IMG/VR virus record: IMGVR_UViG_3300020810_000912
Coordinates: 1 to 43,669 of that record
Source: a virus
Direction: 5' to 3' (one strand)
DNA length: 43,669 nucleotides
The notes under the pieces were generated by a model that was given only the letters and a program-made list of their open reading frames with translations, made no database searches and was not told the DNA's origin. The position numbers and the translations under genes are program-made. Below, in pieces: positions 31,241 through 37,976 of this stretch (the stretch's first letter is position 1; each line of letters begins with the position of its first letter).

Positions 31241-32464
31241 TTAAAAAATCTTATCTTGTTTTTTAGTGTCCTTAATAAAAGAAAGATCACCCTCATCATC
31301 ATCGTCATCTTTAAAGAACGATGCCTTAAAGGAACTGTCAACTTCTTTTGCATATTCAGTTCCTTCCAATAAGGATTTCATAGTAGAGATAGTCTTTAAT
31401 TGTAGTCCTTTCTGATTCATTTTAGATTCAACATATTTAAACATTTCATCCAAAATACCTTCTGGGATTGATTCAGCAGCAAGAACCATAAGATTAACAT
31501 TAGATTTAATATTTGCAATAATTTGCTCTCGGCTCATATGTTTTGCATTCATAACCCGAATAACCATATTGGCTAAATCAGTTACATACTCTTCATTATA
31601 AAGATACATATGAGAAAGATGGCCATGTTTTTCTTTAAACTCTGCAATGATAGCAGTTGCCTTTTTCTCACTGATACCGTATCTACGATTTTTTGAAGTA
31701 TAGTAATATGCAGGAGGAACATTATCGCCAGCATCACCAGTAAGAACTTTACGGAAACGGAAGTCTTCTGGGTCTATTTCAATAATAGATGCCTTTTTCT
31801 TTTTAACCAAGTCTTTAAGTAATTTCTTGGCTTGGTTTTCTGGAGAAACAGAAACCTTAAGAACATCAAATACATCATCAGAAGTTTCTGAAACATCCTC
31901 AGTATCTAACCATTCAGAAAATCCTTGGTAAGTGTACAGCTTCTTATGTGCTGGTGAAAATAGAATAGTATGGGTATTATTGTTTTTACTCTTATCTACT
32001 AATTGAACAAGATCCCTATCACCAGTAAACATGATTACTGATTTGTCATTTGCGAGTGATTCTGTATTCCACGCATACATAAGATCATCACCTTCAGCAC
32101 CATCAATTTTAGAAATGATAACACCTTGCTTAGATAGAATGGAAATAAAATCAGATGTAGCTTTAGAGAAATTATCCCAGTTAATATTACTGTCCTGCTT
32201 ACGGTTACCCTTATAATCAGCTTCTGGGTAAAAGTCTTTACGCCATGACCTAGAATCTACTGTCCAAACAACACGATCTATAAGTCCTTCAAATAATCGG
32301 ATCTGATAAGCAAAATCGGTTGCCAATTTTTTGACAAATGATTGGACCTCTTCATCAGTACCTAATAAACCTTTCTTTTTTGAACGGCTAGGTATAACAT
32401 ATAGAGTCCTAAACAAAAAGTAGTTTCCGTCGATGACAAATGTATGTCTGCCGGTTTTCTTCAT
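31241..32464 (-). CDS. rnh: RNase H / FEN-1-like 5' nuclease
   Basis: A 407-residue 5'-nuclease of the T4 RNase H family (T4: 305). Metal ligands are visible: Asp12 (VIDGNYFLFR), Asp70 (WTVDSR), Glu124/Asp126/Asp127 (GAEGDDLMYAW), Asp149/Asp151 (TGDRDLVQLV) and Asp244/Asp247 (LTGDAGDNVPPAY), then a helix-hairpin-helix (RYGISEKKATAII). It removes RNA primers from Okazaki fragments. The C-terminal 30 residues end in an acidic run and a QDKIF tail, which could bind gp32 or the clamp. The protein is longer than T4's, with an acidic loop around 186-200. Confidence 0.9.
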   Translation of the reverse strand: MKKTGRHTFVIDGNYFLFRTLYVIPSRSKKKGLLGTDEEVQSFVKKLATDFAYQIRLFEGLIDRVVWTVDSRSWRKDFYPEADYKGNRKQDSNINWDNFSKATSDFISILSKQGVIISKIDGAEGDDLMYAWNTESLANDKSVIMFTGDRDLVQLVDKSKNNNTHTILFSPAHKKLYTYQGFSEWLDTEDVSETSDDVFDVLKVSVSPENQAKKLLKDLVKKKKASIIEIDPEDFRFRKVLTGDAGDNVPPAYYYTSKNRRYGISEKKATAIIAEFKEKHGHLSHMYLYNEEYVTDLANMVIRVMNAKHMSREQIIANIKSNVNLMVLAAESIPEGILDEMFKYVESKMNQKGLQLKTISTMKSLLEGTEYAKEVDSSFKASFFKDDDDDEGDLSFIKDTKKQDKIF

Positions 32465-32494
32465 ATTATTAGTATTTAATTTAATTATAACAAG

Positions 32495-32656
32495 TTAGAT
32501 GCCATTCTGAAAGTTACGGAGAAATTCATTTTCTAACTCAACAAGGCTTAAATTAGGCTTGTCTCTTTTCATATGCCAAAATGCTCTAACTGCATTTCCT
32601 AATTCATAATTATTAGGATAGAGTTTGATTAGTTGATCTAAAAATTCTGGTGTCAT
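32495..32656 (-). CDS. Unannotated 53-residue gene coupled to gp44
   Basis: The ATG at 32656 overlaps the gp44 TGA (ATGA), and the frame runs 53 codons (MTPEFLDQLIKLYPNNYELG to FLRNFQNGI). Helical. In T4 the gene coupled to 44 in this way is 62, but this peptide is far too short and does not resemble it. Its role is unknown; the coupling supports real translation. Confidence 0.65.
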   Translation of the reverse strand: MTPEFLDQLIKLYPNNYELGNAVRAFWHMKRDKPNLSLVELENEFLRNFQNGI

Positions 32657-33615
32657 GCTTCATTTACTATTGATTGCAGTTCATAGATACAAGCAAGCAT
32701 TGATACTGCAGGATCAATTACCTGTTGCCTTTGTGATTGATATTTTGCAACCGTTACAATTATCTGTGGTATGAATTGAGTATATGATTGCCTATCCTGT
32801 TTTATAAAATCTATAAATTCTGCACCTAGAGAAGAAAGTACATCATCAGTTCTATTTGCATAATTTGATAACATATATTGATAATTTTTTACAGGATCAG
32901 TTCCATCAATAACAAGGTCATAGATATCTTTATAGACTGAACTAAACTTCTTAATATCTTCTACATTAACAGTTTCCAATCCTTGAGATTTAAATCCTTG
33001 GATTGTATTAAGCATATTACGAAGATCTGGAAATTTTCTTTTTACTAATTCAACCGCAGCATGTTTATCAATTCCTAACCCCTCTTCTTTGCAGATTTGT
33101 AAAACTCTCATTATGTAACCTTTCATAATTTCAGTCTCTTCTTCTTTTGAAAAATCAAAATCAATCATTTCAAATCTGGACTGAATTGGGTCCGGTACTT
33201 TATTAATGTAATTACATGTTGCAATAAATCTTGCATTAACATTAAATTGATCCATCGTAGCGCGAAGAGCTTTAAAGAATTGATCAGATACACCATCAAT
33301 CTCATCAAGAATAATAACCTTCAGTTTACCAGGTTCATCCATGATAGAACGATTTGCACAAAAATCAGTAATGCGATTTCTTACAATATCTACTGATGTG
33401 TCGGTTGATGCATTAATGTAAAGATAAGGATGTTTAAAATGTTTAACCATTGCCTTTGCAGCAGATGTCTTACCAGTACCAGGGCTACCGTGTAAAAGTA
33501 AATGCTGATAAACTCCCTTTGCCAATTTATCACCAACTCGTTTAGGGGTAATAAGATCATCTAAAGATTGAGGCCGATACTTTTCTGTTAAGAGTATGTT
33601 TTGTACATTCTTCAT
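32653..33615 (-). CDS. 44: Clamp loader ATPase large subunit gp44
   Basis: A 320-residue AAA+ protein matching T4 gp44 (319). Walker A GSPGTGKT (43-50), Walker B LDEID (103-107), the sensor-1 Asn135 (ATCNYIN) and the arginine finger in QSRF (Arg147) are visible, followed by the helical collar domain. It opens the sliding clamp at primer ends in the phage replisome. A class 2 motif is upstream, and a 53-residue ORF is coupled at its stop. Confidence 0.94.
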   Translation of the reverse strand: MKNVQNILLTEKYRPQSLDDLITPKRVGDKLAKGVYQHLLLHGSPGTGKTSAAKAMVKHFKHPYLYINASTDTSVDIVRNRITDFCANRSIMDEPGKLKVIILDEIDGVSDQFFKALRATMDQFNVNARFIATCNYINKVPDPIQSRFEMIDFDFSKEEETEIMKGYIMRVLQICKEEGLGIDKHAAVELVKRKFPDLRNMLNTIQGFKSQGLETVNVEDIKKFSSVYKDIYDLVIDGTDPVKNYQYMLSNYANRTDDVLSSLGAEFIDFIKQDRQSYTQFIPQIIVTVAKYQSQRQQVIDPAVSMLACIYELQSIVNEA

Positions 33616-33623
33616 AAAATAGA

Positions 33624-33637
33624 TTTATTTTTATATG
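33624..33637 (-). promoter_or_regulatory. CATATAAAAATAAA motif (class 2)
   Basis: Minus-strand CATATAAAAATAAA in the 69-base divergent region between gp44 and the plus-strand gene. Confidence 0.45.
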
Positions 33638-33684
33638 TAAAAATTGGATATGGTTTCAAAAGGAATAAATAAAAAAACTGACCT

Positions 33685-34479
33685 ATGCGCCGCATAAGAA
33701 AACTTAGAAAGAGGGTTGATATACTTTTACCTAAAGACGATTCTGCAAATAATCCTAGCAGAATAGTTAAAGGTGTTCAAAGAAATAAAGTAGTTAAAAA
33801 AGTTACGGTATCAACACAAGTGGCAAAAGCAGAGATAAAAAGAAAGGAACCTTATATTACCCCAAAGACATTTAAGCCAATTGAGCCTATTTGGCAAGGT
33901 GAAACGGTTTACTTAATAGGTGGAGGGCCATCATTAAAAGGATTTGAGTGGAATAGATTAAAAGGTAAAAAGACTATTGCAATAAATAAAGCTATAGAGT
34001 TTTGGCCGCATGCTAATGCTATGTATTGGACAGATGGTAGAATATATGCATGGCTTAAAGAAAAGATTCATAATTTTAAAGGCTTAAAATTTACCGTTAG
34101 AGCAATGCCTTATGAAGATAAGACAATTCATATTCTTAGAAAGGGTCAAAAATTTGGTTTAGAAACTGCGAGAGATACTTTAGCACATGGTAATAATAGC
34201 GGCTATGCAGCAATTAATTTAGCAATCCATTTAGGTGCAAAAAGAATTGTTCTTTTAGGATATGATATGGGTAATAATGGAAAAAATAGCCACTTCCATG
34301 ATGGGTACCCAGTAAATGCAACTGGTGAGAATATTTATAAAGATCAATTCTTACCAGGATTTAATGTTATTAAAGAGTTACTAAAAGGTAAAGATATCCA
34401 AATATTTAATGCATGCCCTACGAGCAAACTTAACGCATTTAAAAAGATAACTATAGACGAGGCATTAGCCCTTAGATGA
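33685..34479 (+). CDS. DUF115/MptE-like Rossmann-fold protein (possible transferase)
   Basis: The only plus-strand gene: 264 residues. After a basic N-terminal tail (1-60), VYLIGGGPSLKGFEWNRL (75-92) is the Gly-rich nucleotide-binding loop of the DUF115/MptE-like and sialyltransferase-like group. TIAINKAIEFWPHANAMYWTD and NSGYAAINLAIHLGAKRIVL are further Rossmann strands, and SHFHDGYP lies near the expected active site. Phage members are poorly known; a sugar or pterin transferase role is an inference. It ends 15 bases inside the convergent zinc-ribbon gene. Its orientation suggests acquisition as a separate cassette. Confidence 0.65.
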   Translation: MRRIRKLRKRVDILLPKDDSANNPSRIVKGVQRNKVVKKVTVSTQVAKAEIKRKEPYITPKTFKPIEPIWQGETVYLIGGGPSLKGFEWNRLKGKKTIAINKAIEFWPHANAMYWTDGRIYAWLKEKIHNFKGLKFTVRAMPYEDKTIHILRKGQKFGLETARDTLAHGNNSGYAAINLAIHLGAKRIVLLGYDMGNNGKNSHFHDGYPVNATGENIYKDQFLPGFNVIKELLKGKDIQIFNACPTSKLNAFKKITIDEALALR

Positions 34480-34956
34480 TCTGCGTACATAGGTGAGGAA
34501 CTCCCTCTGTTCACCTTTTAGAAGAGATTTACAGTGTTTAGTAAATTTAATGGACGAATCTATTATCCTTTGATCAACCCTTTTATTCCGTGAGTTATGA
34601 GCCTCTGAGCATTTCTTACAAACAAAGTTTTCTACTTTCTTAGAATCCATTCTTGATTTAATATCAGCTTTACAGATTCCACAATTCCAATCTACTAAAT
34701 CGGAATCTTTTTCTAATTCTTTTATGCTAGTAAACGTTTCTCTAAAAGGATTCCAAAGAATGCGGTTAGGATTCTTTTCATGGTCATTCATATCCTCCAC
34801 TTTAAATATGATTTCATATACCTGTGGATCTGGTTCTAACCATTTCAGATAATCATTCTCTACCATGAATCGTTGCTTTGAAGGCGGCAGATTCTCCAAA
34901 AGAATACCATGCCGCCTTCTATACCATCCAAAGTTTATTTTACGAACTTTGTACAT
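34465..34956 (-). CDS. Zinc-ribbon hypothetical protein
   Basis: A 163-residue basic protein. Cys92-x-x-Cys95 (NCGICKADI) and Cys113-x-x-Cys116 (FVCKKCSEAH) form a zinc ribbon with a 17-residue loop. An N-terminal basic stretch (WYRRRHG) and a Lys/Arg-rich C-terminus suggest nucleic-acid binding. The stop codon overlaps the end of the plus-strand gene, and the start shares a base with the stop of the Lys/Pro-rich protein. No family recognised. Confidence 0.65.
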   Translation of the reverse strand: MYKVRKINFGWYRRRHGILLENLPPSKQRFMVENDYLKWLEPDPQVYEIIFKVEDMNDHEKNPNRILWNPFRETFTSIKELEKDSDLVDWNCGICKADIKSRMDSKKVENFVCKKCSEAHNSRNKRVDQRIIDSSIKFTKHCKSLLKGEQREFLTYVRRSSKG

Positions 34957-36074
34957 TAAGATTTATTTTCCATCAGTCTTCTGAACTTAGCAGAAACTGA
35001 TTCGTTTACATAAGATTCGTTACCGGCTTTCTTTTTCTTAGGTTTGCCTTCTTCCTCATCTTCTTTCTTTTTACCAGGAGGTGGGGGTGGAGGTGGAGGT
35101 GTTCCACCGGGTTTCTTTTTACCAGGAGTTGGGGGTGGAGGTGGAGGTGTTCCACCGGGTTTCTTTTTACCAGGGGTTGGGGGTGGAGGTGGAGGTGTTC
35201 CACCGGGTTTCTTTCCTCCTTCAGGTTGACCGTCACCGCCCTTTCCTTTTGCAGCTAATTCTTGTTTCCTTTGCATCAAGTCACCTATTGCCTTGGAGTC
35301 TTTTGTAGTATCCTTACCTTCAAGTTTATTTCTTTTCATCACTGCTTTGGCCCATGCGATTTGAAAATCAATTTTATCTTCTTCCTTCGCATTATCATTA
35401 CCGATTATAATATCCAATTCAGCCTTAGCTTGATCTACTTCTTTTTGAGCAGCATCTATTTTAGCCTGATCAACTTCTTCTTTACCACCTTTTTCTTTAC
35501 CACCGTCAGTAGTATTTACATTATCAAGGTTTTGATTATCTGTTCCTTCTGGTCCTTCTTTCTTATCATCAGCCTTTTCATAATCTTTAAGTTCTTGTTG
35601 ATCGGCAGCAACCTTTTGGTTAAGACCTTTAATCTTTAACTTAAGTGCCTTTGCTTCTTCACCATCAGCAGTCTTAAGTGCAGTTTCGGCAGCAGCCATT
35701 TTTGATTTATTCTTAGCAATAGAGGCAACTTTTTTAAGACCGGCCGTTGTGGCTAATTGATCCATTCTATCAGATATAGCAGAAGCCTGATCTTTTAATG
35801 CCTGATTCTTTTGAGCATTCGCAGCTTTAAGAACATCAGCTTTAGTTTTATCTACATTACCAGCAGCCTTTTTCTTTTCATAGTCAAGATTATTAATTGC
35901 AACCTGTACTAAAGCTTGTTGGTACTTCTTAGCATTATTTTTAATCTTGGTAAATTTAACAGGGCTACCTAACGCAGCTCCAATATTTTCGTTTAGTGTT
36001 TTATCCAAATCAGCCTCAAATGCTTTAGATGATTCGTTTAACATTTTGTATCCTTCAAAAGATAATAATTTCAT
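34956..36074 (-). CDS. Lys/Pro-rich candidate internal head protein
   Basis: A 372-residue, very Lys/Ala/Glu-rich protein. The N-terminus MKLLSFEGYKMLNES resembles a capsid-targeting sequence with a cleavage site LNE|S (12-15). Long coiled coils follow, then three copies of a GGTPPPPPP(T)PGKKKP-type unit (about residues 289-336), and a C-terminal YVNESVSAKFRRL with a second VNE|S site. It lies directly after the capsid gene and its terminator, with its own late motif. The basic, flexible chain would suit a DNA-condensing internal protein; a decoration protein or scaffold accessory is also possible. Confidence 0.6.
   Translation of the reverse strand: MKLLSFEGYKMLNESSKAFEADLDKTLNENIGAALGSPVKFTKIKNNAKKYQQALVQVAINNLDYEKKKAAGNVDKTKADVLKAANAQKNQALKDQASAISDRMDQLATTAGLKKVASIAKNKSKMAAAETALKTADGEEAKALKLKIKGLNQKVAADQQELKDYEKADDKKEGPEGTDNQNLDNVNTTDGGKEKGGKEEVDQAKIDAAQKEVDQAKAELDIIIGNDNAKEEDKIDFQIAWAKAVMKRNKLEGKDTTKDSKAIGDLMQRKQELAAKGKGGDGQPEGGKKPGGTPPPPPPTPGKKKPGGTPPPPPPTPGKKKPGGTPPPPPPPPGKKKEDEEEGKPKKKKAGNESYVNESVSAKFRRLMENKS
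35065..35208. repeat. Three 48-bp tandem repeats encoding poly-proline
   Basis: Three near-identical 48-bp units starting at 35065, 35113 and 35161, each coding 16 residues (GKKKPGGT plus a run of prolines). Copy number may vary between relatives. Confidence 0.9.
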
Positions 36075-36097
36075 GATCTATATTATTTTTCTATTGT

Positions 36098-36108
36098 TTT
36101 ATATATTT
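36098..36108 (-). promoter_or_regulatory. Late-type motif AAATATATAAA
   Basis: Minus-strand AAATATATAAA between the capsid terminator and the Lys/Pro-rich gene, 24 bases upstream of its ATG. Confidence 0.5.
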
Positions 36109-36121
36109 GAGACTATTAAAC

Positions 36122-36152
36122 AAAAAAGGTCCGCCTTTCGGCGAACCTTTCT
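36122..36152 (-). terminator. Intrinsic terminator after the major capsid gene
   Basis: On the minus strand AAAGGTTCGCC-GAAA-GGCGGACCTTT (one G-T pair) followed by further T residues. The GAAA tetraloop makes it stable. It lies about 30 bases after the gp23 stop. Confidence 0.85.
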
Positions 36153-36178
36153 TAAAGTATTTATTACTTTACATTCTA

Positions 36179-37894
36179 TTAGATAAAGCTTACGCCATCG
36201 AATGTTTTGAATGCAACAGTGTAATACATTGTTTCTGGGTGGAATCCAGCATCTACTAAAGCGAAACGTGATTTAACCGCGATTTTAGGAGCCATAGTTC
36301 CTTCAGCGATTGTTTCAACAGATTCAGCCATTAAGTAAGGCATGAATACCAAACCTGGAGAGTTTCCGTCACCTTTACGTCCAACTGCAACTCTGTAGTC
36401 ATTCCAAGCCATGTTAGGATCAACATAAATAGTTACACCAGCAAGAGCACCAATTGGGAAAAGAGATCCACCTGCTTGGTTGATTGTGTTAGACAATGGG
36501 TAAGGAACGAATCCTGCGATATCCTGGAATGCAGTAGCAAGTTCACCAGAACATACTGCGAAAGTAGCAGGACCTCTACGACCTCTTGTTGCGATCAAGT
36601 TAGATGCAGCAAGAATCTTAGTGTACATTCTTCTTTGGATTGTACCTTGAGTTTCACCTCCACCAGTTACGTTGGTTACAGCAGAACCTGCACCTAAAGT
36701 AACATTAGCACCAGTGTTATCAAATCCTAAGTTGAATCCAGCAGCATTGGTAGTAGTTGTACCGTCACCGAAAGCAGCAGATAACAATAATCCTTCAACA
36801 GTGCTTACATTCTTAGAGTTAGTAGCACCGTTACGGAAGATACGATCCAAGATGTATTTGTTGATAGACTGAGTCAATTCGTTAACCAATACAGCTTCTA
36901 CTTGAGCAACTGCGTCGATTCCAAATTGCTTAAGGTCTTGAACTTGCTCACGAGTAACAGCAGCAGCAACTTGGAAAGTCTTAGCAGCAACTGACTTGTT
37001 AAATAAGCTCAATCCCATGATGTTATCAGGAGTAGCTTCACCTGCACCTCTTTCGTAAGGATTAACACCATCGATGTTAGTAAATGGAGCAGAAACGTTA
37101 TTTTTTTCAAAAGCGTTACCAGAGAATCCAGTAATGTGATCTTCTAAAGCTTTAACGTATTCAGCGTTTCCATCCCAAGTACCAGCAACAGTAGTAGTTG
37201 CAGCGTCAGAATAGAAAGCAACACCATTTGCTACAGCAGCATAAATTGGCTCGTATCCTTCTTCACCTTGACGGAAAGTAAGATCAGTAGCAGTGTTATT
37301 ACCTCTTACACGGAAGATTTGGTATCCGTCAATTCTAGATTTACCTACGTAAGTTAATTCGTAAGCAGCATTGTTGGTAGCAGTAGAAGCAGCGTAAACT
37401 ACTTGATCAACTGTCCAAGATGCACCAGTACCGACATCAGCCTTTACTTTGATTAATAAAGGAGCACTGTCAGTAGCGATTCCGCCAGCGTCAGTAACTC
37501 TACCTCCACCGTATACAAAGTCTAAGTAAGTAAGAACTCCCATAGGACCTTGCATTGGTACAACAGGTACTAAGTCTAAACCTACAGTCTGAGCAGCAAC
37601 TTGCATAGCAAGTGGCAACAAAGAAAATGGTCTATCACCTGAACCAGTAGTTTGTCCAGAGAATGCATCCATACTTCCAGGGTTTCCTGGTAAAGTAACA
37701 GCATTCATACCCTGAACATTCATGTTAGGATTTAAGTGTACAGTATTATATACACTTTCATTAAGGTTATGGTAGTGGCAGTACTTAGACATCCAAGATA
37801 ACTTAGACTTTTCAGTGATACCGGTAGCCTCCTCAATGATAGGGCCCCAAGTCTTTTGAACTTCGGCCTCGTTGATTAATTGATTTGCGTACAT
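36179..37894 (-). CDS. 23: Major capsid protein gp23
   Basis: A 571-residue capsid protein (T4 gp23: 521). MYANQLINEAEVQKTWGP is a typical gp23 start, and the N-terminal region up to about residue 47 looks like the delta peptide removed at maturation, with a likely cut at LNE|S (44-47). The body carries NPGSMDAFSGQTTGSGDRPF, NKSVAAKTFQVAAAVTREQV and QDIAGFVPYPL as in gp23-type HK97 folds. It is bounded by an A-rich leader with no Shine-Dalgarno and by a strong terminator, consistent with very high late expression. Confidence 0.94.
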   Translation of the reverse strand: MYANQLINEAEVQKTWGPIIEEATGITEKSKLSWMSKYCHYHNLNESVYNTVHLNPNMNVQGMNAVTLPGNPGSMDAFSGQTTGSGDRPFSLLPLAMQVAAQTVGLDLVPVVPMQGPMGVLTYLDFVYGGGRVTDAGGIATDSAPLLIKVKADVGTGASWTVDQVVYAASTATNNAAYELTYVGKSRIDGYQIFRVRGNNTATDLTFRQGEEGYEPIYAAVANGVAFYSDAATTTVAGTWDGNAEYVKALEDHITGFSGNAFEKNNVSAPFTNIDGVNPYERGAGEATPDNIMGLSLFNKSVAAKTFQVAAAVTREQVQDLKQFGIDAVAQVEAVLVNELTQSINKYILDRIFRNGATNSKNVSTVEGLLLSAAFGDGTTTTNAAGFNLGFDNTGANVTLGAGSAVTNVTGGGETQGTIQRRMYTKILAASNLIATRGRRGPATFAVCSGELATAFQDIAGFVPYPLSNTINQAGGSLFPIGALAGVTIYVDPNMAWNDYRVAVGRKGDGNSPGLVFMPYLMAESVETIAEGTMAPKIAVKSRFALVDAGFHPETMYYTVAFKTFDGVSFI

Positions 37895-37976
37895 TTTAGT
37901 ATTTTTATTTTTTGCACTTTTTGTATAATCTATCTACAGTTCTTTGCTTCTTAACTATTAGATTGAATTTTTTTAT

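Noticed and set aside
32495-32656. The ORF coupled to gp44 as gp62
   Set aside because: At 53 residues it is much too short and lacks the NRF-S-I and VP-x-IYTK stretches seen in the protein at 30786-31202.
35044-35308. Gly-rich plus-strand frames and an extra minus-strand frame over the poly-proline repeats
   Set aside because: They arise from the 48-bp repeat read in other frames; the Lys/Pro-rich protein explains the sequence.
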